Of a stretch of 64,000 nucleotides of DNA, positions 49,009 through 58,113 are shown in pieces (the first letter of the stretch is position 1; each line of letters starts with the position of its first letter). Both the position numbers and the translations under genes were made by a program. This DNA comes from Gammaproteobacteria bacterium (GTDB lineage Bacteria; Pseudomonadota; Gammaproteobacteria; Pseudomonadales; Pseudohongiellaceae), in contig VYCF01000011.1 of assembly GCA_009844085.1 (NCBI GenBank), positions 1 through 64,000 of the forward strand. Direction: 5' to 3'. The notes beneath the pieces were generated by a model that ran no database searches, was not told the DNA's origin, and saw only the letters and a list, made by a program, of their open reading frames with translations.

Positions 49009-49326
49009 ATGGACTATGTTTTTGAAAAGCAACGGCAATCCGTGAATCATAATCCTCCATCCCGTCAACGAATCTGGACGGTCGCTGAAGCCAAGGCGCG
49101 TCTCTCCGAAATTTTGCGGCTCGCTGAGAAAGAAGGTCCGCAACGGATAGGCGCGCGCCGCGCCTTCGTGGTCGTTCCCGCCGATTTGTGGAATTCAGGT
49201 CGGGACAAGCGCAAACCGTTAGGTCGATGGCTTGTCGAGAACTTACCTCAGGGCGTCGAGCTTGAGCTCCCGGATCGAAGTTCGAGCCGGGAGGCGCCAT
49301 TCCAGGAAGAGAACGAAGCGAAATGA
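49009..49326 (+). CDS. Phd/YefM-like antitoxin
   Basis: 105 residues. The block RIWTVAEAKARLSEILRLAEKEGPQRI and the following strand AFVVVPADLW are the Phd/YefM DNA-binding fold. The C-terminal tail (ELELPDRSSSREAPF) would bind the PIN toxin encoded next, with which it overlaps (ATGA). The start is uncertain: ATGGACTAT is tandemly duplicated here (48999 and 49009), neither ATG has a clear ribosome site, and a GTG at 49042 is a third option. Confidence 0.82.
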   Translation: MDYVFEKQRQSVNHNPPSRQRIWTVAEAKARLSEILRLAEKEGPQRIGARRAFVVVPADLWNSGRDKRKPLGRWLVENLPQGVELELPDRSSSREAPFQEENEAK

Positions 49327-49742
49327 CGGGCTTTCTGCTCGACACTAATGTCGTATCGGAGGTTGTTCGCGAGTTACCCAACCCCGGCGTGACTCGCTTC
49401 CTCACTGACAATGGTGATTTGTGGATATCAACGATTGCAATTCACGAACTTGAATTCGGATTGCAACTTCTGGCCAAAGGGCGAAGGCAATCCGCTTTGC
49501 GCGAAGGAATATCCCGGTTCGTTGACACATACACGGATCGAATCCTGCCGATCTGCCACGAAAGCGCGAAATGGGCGGCAATCCTGAGAGTGCAGGCAAA
49601 GCGATCCGGCCGCGTACTCGATCTGGCGGACGCTCTTGTCGCCGGAGTGGCCATTGCCAACAATCTGACATTAGCCACCAGGAACCTTCGGCACTTCGAC
49701 AATTTGGCCATGAGCGCCATAAGTCCCTGGAAGAACGCCTGA
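49323..49742 (+). CDS. PIN-domain toxin (FitB/VapC type)
   Basis: 139 residues with all PIN landmarks: FLLDTNVVSEVVR, the acidic residue in IHELEFGLQLLAKG, and VLDLADALVAGVAIANNLTLATRN. A magnesium-dependent RNase neutralised by the overlapping antitoxin. It is a different lineage pairing from the island copy (Phd-like antitoxin here, ribbon-helix-helix there) but the same toxin family. Confidence 0.92.
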   Translation: MTGFLLDTNVVSEVVRELPNPGVTRFLTDNGDLWISTIAIHELEFGLQLLAKGRRQSALREGISRFVDTYTDRILPICHESAKWAAILRVQAKRSGRVLDLADALVAGVAIANNLTLATRNLRHFDNLAMSAISPWKNA

Positions 49743-49767
49743 AGGCACATTCCGGCGTTGGGTGTCC

Positions 49768-49845
49768 TCACCACGGGCCTGCGATGGTTACGGCCAGGGC
49801 CAGCAAGGCGAGGGCGGGCAGAAATACGTTGGCGGGTCTTTTCAT
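49768..49845 (-). CDS. Possible 25-residue hydrophobic peptide
   Basis: An ATG with AGGTG upstream opens a frame reading MKRPANVFLPALALLALAV then TIAGPW and a TGA. This is a basic start and one membrane-length hydrophobic run, like a small membrane peptide or a leftover signal peptide. Nothing else codes here. It could be a real small protein or chance. Confidence 0.35.
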   Translation of the reverse strand: MKRPANVFLPALALLALAVTIAGPW

Positions 49846-49960
49846 CACTGCACCTGGAATCTGACGAAGTTGATAGGTAGAGGCTATCTGCTACCGCATG
49901 TATGCAGTCGACAACCTGCAAGCGCCCGGCCGTCCAGCCGGACGCGTCAGGTCGATCCGC

Positions 49961-50539
49961 TTATTCCGTGTGCTGGTAATGCCCCATCAGCATGCCGGTG
50001 GCCAGGACGTGACCGTCGATGGCTTCGAGCAACTGGTCCTTGTTCAGACCGGGTTCGAGACCGAGATCGGCGTCGATGGCGTAGACCCGGAAGTGATAGG
50101 CGTGGAGATGGCCGTTATCGGGCGGGCGCGGGCCGAAGTAGCCGGGCCGGTTGAGCCCGTTGTGGCCGTTGATCGCGCCTTCAAGACCGTCAATGCCCAT
50201 GACTGCGGCGTCGGTAGCCATTCCAGCCGGGAGGCCGGCGGCGCCCGCAGGAATGTTGTACACGACCCAGTGTACGAAGGGATTCTCCATCATGCCGATC
50301 GTGACGACTTCCGGGTCGTCGCAGATCAGCGCCAGTTGCACCGTGCCTTCGGGCAGGTTCGACCAGGACAGGTCGATCGACGTGTTGTCTCCATAGGCGG
50401 AGTTTGCAAGCGGGACCATGCCGTGATGTTCGAAGACGGAACTCGTAACCGTAATGGTTTCGGGTATGTCCTGCGCAAAAGCGGCGAACGAAAACAGCAA
50501 TGCCACCATGGCGCCGGCAACAAAATTCAACTTCTTCAT
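49961..50539 (-). CDS. Exported PEBP/YbhB family protein
   Basis: 192 residues from the ATG beginning a signal peptide (MKKLNFVAGAMVALLFSFA), with GAGG upstream; the frame is open further but without sense. The PEBP/RKIP-like fold is visible: LSWSNLPEGTVQLALICDDP (the DPD-like ligand-pocket strand), FVHWVVYNIPA, and GYFGPRPPDNGHLHAYHFRVYAID. The bacterial role is poorly known; ligand-binding or hydrolase-inhibitor functions are proposed for relatives. Exported YbcL-type members exist. Confidence 0.92.
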   Translation of the reverse strand: MKKLNFVAGAMVALLFSFAAFAQDIPETITVTSSVFEHHGMVPLANSAYGDNTSIDLSWSNLPEGTVQLALICDDPEVVTIGMMENPFVHWVVYNIPAGAAGLPAGMATDAAVMGIDGLEGAINGHNGLNRPGYFGPRPPDNGHLHAYHFRVYAIDADLGLEPGLNKDQLLEAIDGHVLATGMLMGHYQHTE

Positions 50540-50685
50540 GGATAAATCCTCAAGGATTATGGTTGTCGGCGCAATACTACAGATTGCCGGCGGTGTTGAC
50601 CAATCCGCGGGAATCGGCTCGACGGCGAGGTTGTTGAAATTTGTAACTTCATGATCTGGTGAGGCAATGCTATTCTTGATCGGAT

Positions 50686-53169
50686 ATGGCAAGGGTTCCA
50701 TCGGACATGATCAGACCGCTTGCATTCGGCATAGGCGTATCGGCATCCGGCTTGCTACTGGCCGCGGAGGCGCCCGGCGCCACTGGCGACGCCAGCGCGC
50801 AGCGGGCGCTGCTCGACCGTTATTGCGTGACCTGCCATAACCAGGCGATCGTGAACCTGCCGGAAACGCCGGGGGAATCGCAACTTTTCGCGCAACTTCG
50901 CGACGTCGGCCTGACTTTCGACACCGAGAACGTTTTCGACGTTTCGGAGAATCCCGCGCTGTGGGAAAACGTCGTCCGCAAACTGCGGGTTGGCGTGATG
51001 CCGCCGCCGGAGAATCCGCGCCCGGACAAGGCGAGTTACGACGGCTTTCGCGCCTGGCTGGAAACCGAACTCGACCGCGTCGCCGCGCGGGGAGTGAATC
51101 CGGGACGGATCGAGGCCTTTCATCGCCTCAATCAGACCGAATACCGCAATGCCGTGCGCGACCTGCTAGACCTCGACATCGAAGTCGCCGAACTGATTCC
51201 GCCCGATCCGCCCGATCAGCACGGCTTCGACAACAACGCCGAAGTGCTGTCGCTGTCGCCTGCCCTGATGGAACGATACGTTTCGGCGGCGCACAAGATC
51301 GCGGAACTTGCCGTGGGCGCCGCGCCGCGCTCGACCCTGATCAAGACCTATGAAGTGCCGCTGAACCTGATCCAGGACGACCGCCTCAGCGACGAATTGC
51401 CTTTCGGCTCACGCGGCGGCGCCGCGTTCGAACATAACTTCCCGGTCGACGGCGAATACCGCTTCACCATCAAGTTGCAGACCAACTACGTCGATTTCGT
51501 GCGCGGCTACGACGCGCCCGGCGAGATCGAGGTCAGTCTCGACGGCGAGCATATCGAGACCTTCGGCTTCGGCGGCGACGCCCCCGGCACGCCGGCGCCA
51601 TACAGTTTCGCCGGCAACATTCGCGGCAGCGACGACTGGGAAGAATTCATGATGATCTTCGCCGAGGAAGGATTCGAAATCGAGATTCCGGTCGAAGCCG
51701 GCCCGCGCGTCATCGGCGCGACTTTTCCGCGCACGATGTGGGAACCCGAGGGTATTCAACAGCCGCGTCTGTTCGGCTACCACCTCGCGGTGACCGAATT
51801 GCCCGACGCCAACCCGAGCCTGGGAAGCATTTCGATCGAAGGTCCCCTGTCGGTCGCCGGGCCGGGCGATACGCCCAGCCGGCGGCAGATCTTCACTTGC
51901 AACCCCGCCAGCGCCGATCAGGAGCCGGCCTGCGCCAGGGAGATACTCGACACATTGGCGCGCCGCGCCTATCGCCGCCCCGTGAGCGAGGGCGATCTTG
52001 CCGAACTATACGAATTCTTCGAAGCCGGCCGCCGCGAAGGCGGATTCGACACGGGCATTCAATACGCCCTCGAACGGGTGCTCGTTTCTCCCGACTTCCT
52101 GTTCCGCATCGAGCGGGACCCGGCCGTGGCTGAACCCGGATCGGTTTACGCGATCAGCGATCTCGAACTCGCATCCCGGCTGTCCTTTTTCCTCTGGAGC
52201 AGCATTCCCGACGATGAGTTGCTCGATCTGGCCGAACGCGGCGCCTTGCGCGAGCCCGGCACGCTCGAAAGCCAGGTGCGGCGCATGATGGCAGACCCGC
52301 GGGCGGGCGCCTTCATCGAGAACTTCGTCGGACAATGGCTGTACCTGCGTAATCTCGACGGACATTACCCCCTGCCTTCGGGCTTTCCCGAATTCGACGA
52401 AAACCTGCGCGAAGCCTTCAAGCGCGAGACGCAGCTTTTCCTCGACGAGCAGATTCGCTCGGATCGCAGCATGCTCGAATTGCTCAGCGCCGATTACACC
52501 TACCTGAACGAAAGACTGGCGCAACATTACGGGATTCCGGAAATCTACGGCAGCCGCTTCCGCAAGGTCTCGCTCGACGGCGCCCAGCGCGGCGGACTGC
52601 TCGGCCATGGCAGCCTGCTGACGGTGACTTCGTATCCGAATCGCACTTCGGTGGTGTTGCGAGGCAAGTTCGTGCTCGAAAACCTGCTCGGCGCGCCGCC
52701 GCCCGAGCCGCCGCCCAACGTGCCCGCGCTCGAGGAAGCGAACGAGGAAGGCAGGGTGCTGACCATGCGCGAGGCGATGGCGCAGCATCGCGAGAATCCG
52801 GCCTGCCGCTCGTGCCACGCGGCCATGGACCCGATCGGATTTTCGCTGGAGAATTACGATGCCGTGGGCAAATGGCGCACCCGCTTCGCCGGCCAACCGA
52901 TCGACGCCTCCGGGGCAATTCCCGGCGGCTCCGAGTTCAGCGGCCCCGACGGCCTGGCGAACCTGCTGCTCGAGCGTCCCGGCGACTTCGTCGGCGCGGT
53001 GACCGAGAAATTGATGACCTATGCCCTGGGGCGTGGTCTGGAGTACTATGACATGCCGGCTGTGCGTTCGATCGTTCGCAACGCCGAAGAGGACGACTAT
53101 CGCTGGTCATCGGTGATAATGGGCGTGATCGAAAGCGCCCCGTTCCAGATGCGGAGGACAGAATTATGA
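50686..53169 (+). CDS. DUF1592-type exported cytochrome (planctomycete-cytochrome-like)
   Basis: 827 residues. An N-terminal hydrophobic segment is followed by C47-V-T-C50-H51 haem c, then the DUF1587/1592/1595/1588/1585 series. Landmarks are FHRLNQTEYRNAVRDLLDLD, RRPVSEGDLAELYEFFEAG, LASRLSFFLWSSIPDDELL, NRTSVVLRGKFVLENLLG, and near the C-terminus CRSCHAAMDPIGFSLENYD with a second CxxCH. These large proteins always pair with DUF1552 proteins and are thought to be periplasmic redox proteins, but no reaction is proven. The stop overlaps the DUF1552 start (ATGA). Confidence 0.92.
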   Translation: MARVPSDMIRPLAFGIGVSASGLLLAAEAPGATGDASAQRALLDRYCVTCHNQAIVNLPETPGESQLFAQLRDVGLTFDTENVFDVSENPALWENVVRKLRVGVMPPPENPRPDKASYDGFRAWLETELDRVAARGVNPGRIEAFHRLNQTEYRNAVRDLLDLDIEVAELIPPDPPDQHGFDNNAEVLSLSPALMERYVSAAHKIAELAVGAAPRSTLIKTYEVPLNLIQDDRLSDELPFGSRGGAAFEHNFPVDGEYRFTIKLQTNYVDFVRGYDAPGEIEVSLDGEHIETFGFGGDAPGTPAPYSFAGNIRGSDDWEEFMMIFAEEGFEIEIPVEAGPRVIGATFPRTMWEPEGIQQPRLFGYHLAVTELPDANPSLGSISIEGPLSVAGPGDTPSRRQIFTCNPASADQEPACAREILDTLARRAYRRPVSEGDLAELYEFFEAGRREGGFDTGIQYALERVLVSPDFLFRIERDPAVAEPGSVYAISDLELASRLSFFLWSSIPDDELLDLAERGALREPGTLESQVRRMMADPRAGAFIENFVGQWLYLRNLDGHYPLPSGFPEFDENLREAFKRETQLFLDEQIRSDRSMLELLSADYTYLNERLAQHYGIPEIYGSRFRKVSLDGAQRGGLLGHGSLLTVTSYPNRTSVVLRGKFVLENLLGAPPPEPPPNVPALEEANEEGRVLTMREAMAQHRENPACRSCHAAMDPIGFSLENYDAVGKWRTRFAGQPIDASGAIPGGSEFSGPDGLANLLLERPGDFVGAVTEKLMTYALGRGLEYYDMPAVRSIVRNAEEDDYRWSSVIMGVIESAPFQMRRTEL

Positions 53170-54491
53170 TCATTCTGAAAAAGAGACTATCAAGGCGCAC
53201 GATGCTGCGGGGGCTCGGCGCAAGCCTGGCGCTGCCGCTGCTCGACAGCATGATGCCGGCGCTCGGCAATACCGCGCCCGAGGCATCGCGCCGACTCGGC
53301 GTAGTCTACGTGCCGAACGGCATGGCAATGAAAGCCTGGACTCCAGCCGCCGAGGGAGCGGATTTCGAACTCACCCGGATTCTCAAGCCGATGGCCGCCT
53401 ACCGGGACCGCATGCTCGTCCTCACCGGCCTCAACGGCGTGCCGAGCAACGCCGGCGTACACGCCAGCGCCTCCACGCGCTTTCTTACCGGAGTGACTCC
53501 GGCCCGCACGGAAAACGATCTCCAGGCCGCGGTTTCGATCGACCAGCTCGCGGCGCGCAGGTTCGGCCAGGAAACCCAACTCGGATCGCTGGAACTCGCG
53601 CTCGACGAGAACGACGTGTTCGGTTCCTGTGACATCGGTTTCAGTTGCATGTACACCAGCACCATCGCCTGGCGCGACGCGAATACGCCACTGCCGATGG
53701 AAACCAATCCGCGGCTGGTTTTCGAGCGTCTCTTCGGCAACATCGGCACCACGGACCCGCAAGTGCGGCTCCAGCGCATCCGCAAGGACCGCAGCCTGCT
53801 CGACTCGCTGACCGAGCGGGTAGCCGAACTCAACCGCAGCGTCGGCGCTGGCGACCGCGCCAAGCTCGACCAGTATCTCGACGCCGTGCGCGACGTCGAA
53901 CGGCGGATCCAGATGGCCGAGGAGCAAAGCGGCCGCGACCTGCCCGAAGTGACGCAGCCGTCGGGCGTGCCCGGAACTTACGAAGAGCACGCCAAGTTGA
54001 TGTTCGACCTGCAGGTGCTCGCCTACCAGACCGACCTGACCCGCGTCATCACTTTCATGATGGGGCGGGAACTGAGCGGACGCACCTATGCCGAGATCGG
54101 CGTGCCCGACTCGCATCATCCGACTTCGCATCATCGCGACGATCCGGTGCTCTACGAGAAGGTCACCAAAATCAACGAGTTCCACACCAGCCTGTTCGCT
54201 TACTACCTCGACAAGCTCGACGCGACGCCGGACGGCGACGGATCATTGCTCGACAGCATGTTGCTGCTATACGGCGCCGGCATGTCCGACAGCAATCAGC
54301 ACGACAATCGCGGATTGCCGCTCGTGCTGTTCGGCGGCGGCGCGGGCAAGCTCAAGGGCGGCCGGCACATCCGCTATCCGGAAGGTACGCCCGCCAGCAA
54401 CCTGCATCTGACGATGCTCGACAAGATGGGCATGCCCGTGGACAAGTTCAGCAACAGCACCGGTCCGCTCGAATTGTTGAGCGAGGTGTAG
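53166..54491 (+). CDS. DUF1552 family Tat-exported protein
   Basis: 441 residues. LSRRTMLRGLGASLALPLLD is a twin-arginine signal. The body carries DUF1552 blocks: LGVVYVPNGMAMKAWTP, VLTGLNGVPSNAGVHASAS, ELALDENDVFGSCDIGFSCM, LMFDLQVLAYQTDLTRVITF and LLLYGAGMSDSNQHDNRGLP. The family is alkaline-phosphatase-like in fold, but function is unknown. Translationally coupled to the DUF1592 gene; an ankyrin gene follows after 23 bp. Confidence 0.92.
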   Translation: MIILKKRLSRRTMLRGLGASLALPLLDSMMPALGNTAPEASRRLGVVYVPNGMAMKAWTPAAEGADFELTRILKPMAAYRDRMLVLTGLNGVPSNAGVHASASTRFLTGVTPARTENDLQAAVSIDQLAARRFGQETQLGSLELALDENDVFGSCDIGFSCMYTSTIAWRDANTPLPMETNPRLVFERLFGNIGTTDPQVRLQRIRKDRSLLDSLTERVAELNRSVGAGDRAKLDQYLDAVRDVERRIQMAEEQSGRDLPEVTQPSGVPGTYEEHAKLMFDLQVLAYQTDLTRVITFMMGRELSGRTYAEIGVPDSHHPTSHHRDDPVLYEKVTKINEFHTSLFAYYLDKLDATPDGDGSLLDSMLLLYGAGMSDSNQHDNRGLPLVLFGGGAGKLKGGRHIRYPEGTPASNLHLTMLDKMGMPVDKFSNSTGPLELLSEV

Positions 54492-54514
54492 CTCCGCAGC
54501 CCCGGGGAGAACCC

Positions 54515-56110
54515 ATGATCGGGAGCGCGCTGTCCAGGCGAACCGAAGCCGCACCGCTTCATTGCCGGATCAGGCTGATTGCAGGTCTGGCGCTGGCGTT
54601 TCTCCTCTGCCCGGCCGGCGCGATACTGGCTTCGGAAGCCTCCCTGATCGAAACGGCAAGACACCAGGATGCCGGGGCCGTGCAGATTCTGCTCGAAGGC
54701 GGCGCCGATCCGGATCAGCGCCAGGCGGACGGCGCCACGGCCTTGCATTGGGCGGTGTACCGGCAAGACATGGAAATGGCGGGCCTGCTGCTGGCGGCCG
54801 GCGCCGATGTCAATGCGGTCAATCGCCTGGGCGCCTCGCCGCTTTTCGTCGCTACCGAAGGCGACAATGCCGGCCTGATACGGCAATTGCTCGAAGCCGG
54901 AGCCGACCCCGACATCGCCCTGCCGATAGGCGAAACGCCAGTCATGACCGCGTCACGCGTGGGCTCGGCCGAAGGCGTTCGCGACCTGATCGCAGCCGGA
55001 GCGGACGTGAACGCCGTAGAGCGCTCGCGCGGGCAGACCGCCCTGATGTGGGCGGCGGCCCAGGGGCACATGGAAGTTGCGACGGCGCTGATCGAAGCGG
55101 GCGCCGATCTGGAAGCGCGTTCCATGGTGCGCCCCCGACTCATGTTTGCCGATGCCTCGAACGGAGGCGCGTTCGATCAGGGCGTCGTCGAACAACTCGG
55201 CGGCTACTCGCCCTTGCTGTTCGCGGCGCGCAACGGTCATGGAGGCGTAGCTCGGCTGCTGTTCGAAGCGGGAGCGGAAATCGACGGTGAAGCGGGCAAC
55301 GGAGCGAGTCCCCTCGTGGTTGCGGTCCATAGCGGGCACTTCGTGCTGGCGCGTCGGTTGCTCGAACGCGGTGCCGAGCCGAATGCGATCGGCGCGGGCT
55401 ATAACGCGCTGCATGCCGCGGTGCTTCGCGGCGATCTCGAAACGGTGAACGCGTTGCTCGAACATGGCGCCGACCCGAACGTGCGGCTCGAACGGCCGAC
55501 GCCGACACAGCGCGCGAGCGAAGACTGGGCGCTGCGAACCCCCGTGGTGAGCGCCACGCCCTATTGGCTGGCGGCCAACTTCCGCGAGGCGGAAATCATG
55601 CGCGCGCTCGAACGGGCCGGAGCGGACCCGCTCATGACCACGCAGGAATCCTTCCGCCGCCTGCGTGATCGGGAATCCCGCGAGAATCCGCCGCCGCCGG
55701 AGGTCGTGGGAGGATTTGCGAGTGCGCTGCAGGCGGCCGTGCGAGGCGCCAGCGACCGCGACCGATATTATGTCCTTGCGACCGAAGACCCGGTCGGTGA
55801 AGAGCGGCTGGCCCTGGAAGCGGTGCGAGCGGCAACCGAACACGGCGTCGATCTCAATCACGCCGATTTCACCGGCTCGACGGCGCTGCACGACGCGACG
55901 GCGAGAAACCTCGTAACCATCGTCAGGGAACTGGCCGAGAGCGGGGCGGATGTGAACGCGCTCAACGGTCGCGGCATGACACCGCTCGATATCGCCGAGG
56001 CGCCGGCGAGACGGTCCGTATTGAACCTGGAATCGAACGCACCCGTCCCGACAGAGTCAGCAGCCGATGTGCTGCGGGAATTCGGCGCCCTGCTTTCGCA
56101 GGACTTGTAG
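54515..56110 (+). CDS. Exported ankyrin-repeat protein
   Basis: 531 residues; the ATG has GGGGAGAACCC upstream. The frame is open well before it but overlaps the DUF1552 gene. After a signal peptide (LIAGLALAFLLCPAGAILA) come roughly ten ankyrin repeats, e.g. GATALHWAVYRQDMEMAGLL, GQTALMWAAAQGHMEVATAL, GYNALHAAVLRGDLETVNAL, and a last pair at the C-terminus (GSTALHDATARNLVTIVREL). One long insert occurs mid-protein. It probably binds the DUF1592 or DUF1552 protein in the periplasm, as this gene trio is recurrent. Confidence 0.9.
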   Translation: MIGSALSRRTEAAPLHCRIRLIAGLALAFLLCPAGAILASEASLIETARHQDAGAVQILLEGGADPDQRQADGATALHWAVYRQDMEMAGLLLAAGADVNAVNRLGASPLFVATEGDNAGLIRQLLEAGADPDIALPIGETPVMTASRVGSAEGVRDLIAAGADVNAVERSRGQTALMWAAAQGHMEVATALIEAGADLEARSMVRPRLMFADASNGGAFDQGVVEQLGGYSPLLFAARNGHGGVARLLFEAGAEIDGEAGNGASPLVVAVHSGHFVLARRLLERGAEPNAIGAGYNALHAAVLRGDLETVNALLEHGADPNVRLERPTPTQRASEDWALRTPVVSATPYWLAANFREAEIMRALERAGADPLMTTQESFRRLRDRESRENPPPPEVVGGFASALQAAVRGASDRDRYYVLATEDPVGEERLALEAVRAATEHGVDLNHADFTGSTALHDATARNLVTIVRELAESGADVNALNGRGMTPLDIAEAPARRSVLNLESNAPVPTESAADVLREFGALLSQDL

Positions 56111-56146
56111 GATTGCGGCCTCGATCCGTCGCCGTCTGGCGGGCGA

Positions 56147-58099
56147 CTACTGCAGTGCGTAAATCACCAATTCCGGGACGGGAGTGCTGAGTAGACTTAG
56201 AGCTATGAATTGCTTGCCATCAACGCTGTAACTCATGGGCGCCCCGCCTGGATTGGCGGGGAGATCGATGCTTGCCAGCTCCGCGCCGGTCGACTTGTCG
56301 CGAGCTATCAGTTTCGGGTTGCCGCCGGTGTTTTGCGCGTGGATCAGCAAGGTCGAAGTCACCAGTACGCCATGGCGCCCGCCTCCGCCAAGCGGCGGCA
56401 GCTCGATGCCTTCCACGGCGGGGCTGTTTTCCACGCGGGCGAAACCGGCGCCATTCGGAACCTGCCAGAGAATCTCGCCCCGGTTCATGTCGTAGGCGGT
56501 GATCGTCGAATAAGGGGGTTTCAATATCGGCAATCCCCGGGGGCCGGGCACGCCCTGGTTCGACAGGCGCGTGTAGTTGAAGTTGGACTCGTCGGCGCCC
56601 AGAGTGACCATCAGCGGCACCGTGGGGTTGTTCGACGAGGGCACGAACAGGACGCCGGTTTCCGGGTCCACTCCCGCTCCCGGCCAGTTCGCGCCGCCGC
56701 CGGCGCCGGGCAGCAGGATCGTGCCGCGGTGGCCGTCGTCGTCGGGCAGGCTGGGGGGAGTGAACAGGGGCCCATAAGTGTAGTTTTCCAGTATTTCCAG
56801 GGCTTCGGCGCGTAACTCCGGCGTGAAATCAATCAGATCGTCTTCGCTCAGTCCCTGGGTCGCGAAGGGCGGCGGCCTGGTGGGAAAAGGCTGGGTCGGC
56901 GAGGCTCTTTCACCGGGAATGATGCCTTCGGGCACAGGCCGCTCTTCGATGGGCCAGACCGGCACTCCGGTCGCGCGGTCGAAGACGTAGACGAATCCCT
57001 GCTTGGTGACCTGGGCGATGGCGCGGATTTCCCTGCCGTCCAGGTTGAAGTCGATCAGGTTCGGCGCGGCGGGCGTATCGTAGTCCCAGATGCCGTGATG
57101 GATCATCTGGAAATGCCAGACCCGCTCGCCCGTGCGGGCGTCGAGCGCGACCAGGCTCTGGGTGAAGAGATTGTCGCCGGGACGATGTCCGCCGTAGAAA
57201 TCGTTCGTCGGCGCCTCGGTCGGCAAGTAGACATAGCCGAGTTCGGGGTCGGCGCTCATCATGGTCCAGACGCCGCCGTTGCCGGTGTAACGCCAGGACT
57301 CTTCCTGCCAGGTCTCGACGCCGAACTCGCCCTGCTGGGGAATCGTGCGAAACGTCCAGATCAGTTCCCCGCTGCGCACGTCGTAGCCGCGAATCCACCC
57401 CGGCGGCCGCTCCTTGTAACGGGGCCGATTCGAAGTGATCTGCTGCACGACCACCACATCGCCGACGACCACCGGCGGCGATACTGCCCCGAGGGGCTGT
57501 GCGCCCTGCCAGTCGAGCGCGTCGCGGTCGGCTCGCGGGATGCCTTCGGTCATATCGATCCGTCCGCCGGCGAAATCGGTATCCACTTCGCCGGTTTCGG
57601 CGACGAGCGAGAACACGTAGCCGTCGTTGGTGCTGACGATCACCCGCGAGTCTTCTCCGTCGCTCCACCAGGCGACGCCCCGGTGATGAAATCCCAGGGG
57701 ACTGATGGGCGGGCCCGACAGATAGACTTGCGGGTCATGGCTCCACAACATCTCGCCGCTGGCCGCATCGAGCGCCGCGACCTGGTTCAGCGCAGTGCGC
57801 ATGTAGAGCACGCCGTCGATCATGAGCGGCGTCGCCTGCAGCCGGCCGAAGCCCGGTTCGTTGCCGGCGCCGAGCAGCGCCTCGAAATCGAGATCGGCAT
57901 CGATGGACCCCCAGCGCCAGGCGATTTCGAGATCGCCGAAATTGTCGGCATCGATCTGGCCGAGGGCTGTGTACTTGGTGGAGCCGGCGTCGGCGGCGTA
58001 GCTTGGCCATTCGCCTTTGATATTGCCGTACTGCCCTGCCGCGCCGAATCCGGCCAGAAGCAAACCGCAGCCGGTGAGCAAGGCAATCAAGGTCTTCAT
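56147..58099 (-). CDS. PQQ-dependent dehydrogenase, fourth copy
   Basis: 650 residues from the ATG that starts the signal peptide (MKTLIALLTGCGLLLAGF); an ATG at 58132 overlaps the upstream amidohydrolase gene. It has the quinoprotein landmarks WPSYAADAGSTKYTALGQI, ERVWHFQMIHHGIWDYDTP and LKPPYSTITAYDMNRGEI. Active-site WDYD is intact, with HHG before it. No haem motif. Last gene of a minus-strand operon with desaturase-like, cupin and amidohydrolase genes, suggesting oxidation of an alcohol made or released by those enzymes. Confidence 0.9.
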   Translation of the reverse strand: MKTLIALLTGCGLLLAGFGAAGQYGNIKGEWPSYAADAGSTKYTALGQIDADNFGDLEIAWRWGSIDADLDFEALLGAGNEPGFGRLQATPLMIDGVLYMRTALNQVAALDAASGEMLWSHDPQVYLSGPPISPLGFHHRGVAWWSDGEDSRVIVSTNDGYVFSLVAETGEVDTDFAGGRIDMTEGIPRADRDALDWQGAQPLGAVSPPVVVGDVVVVQQITSNRPRYKERPPGWIRGYDVRSGELIWTFRTIPQQGEFGVETWQEESWRYTGNGGVWTMMSADPELGYVYLPTEAPTNDFYGGHRPGDNLFTQSLVALDARTGERVWHFQMIHHGIWDYDTPAAPNLIDFNLDGREIRAIAQVTKQGFVYVFDRATGVPVWPIEERPVPEGIIPGERASPTQPFPTRPPPFATQGLSEDDLIDFTPELRAEALEILENYTYGPLFTPPSLPDDDGHRGTILLPGAGGGANWPGAGVDPETGVLFVPSSNNPTVPLMVTLGADESNFNYTRLSNQGVPGPRGLPILKPPYSTITAYDMNRGEILWQVPNGAGFARVENSPAVEGIELPPLGGGGRHGVLVTSTLLIHAQNTGGNPKLIARDKSTGAELASIDLPANPGGAPMSYSVDGKQFIALSLLSTPVPELVIYALQ

Positions 58100-58113
58100 G
58101 CCGGACGCCCCGT

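Noticed and set aside
53645-54514. Upstream extension of the ankyrin frame
   Set aside because: It overlaps the DUF1552 gene, has Arg-rich unnatural composition, and the ATG at 54515 has a ribosome site and signal peptide.
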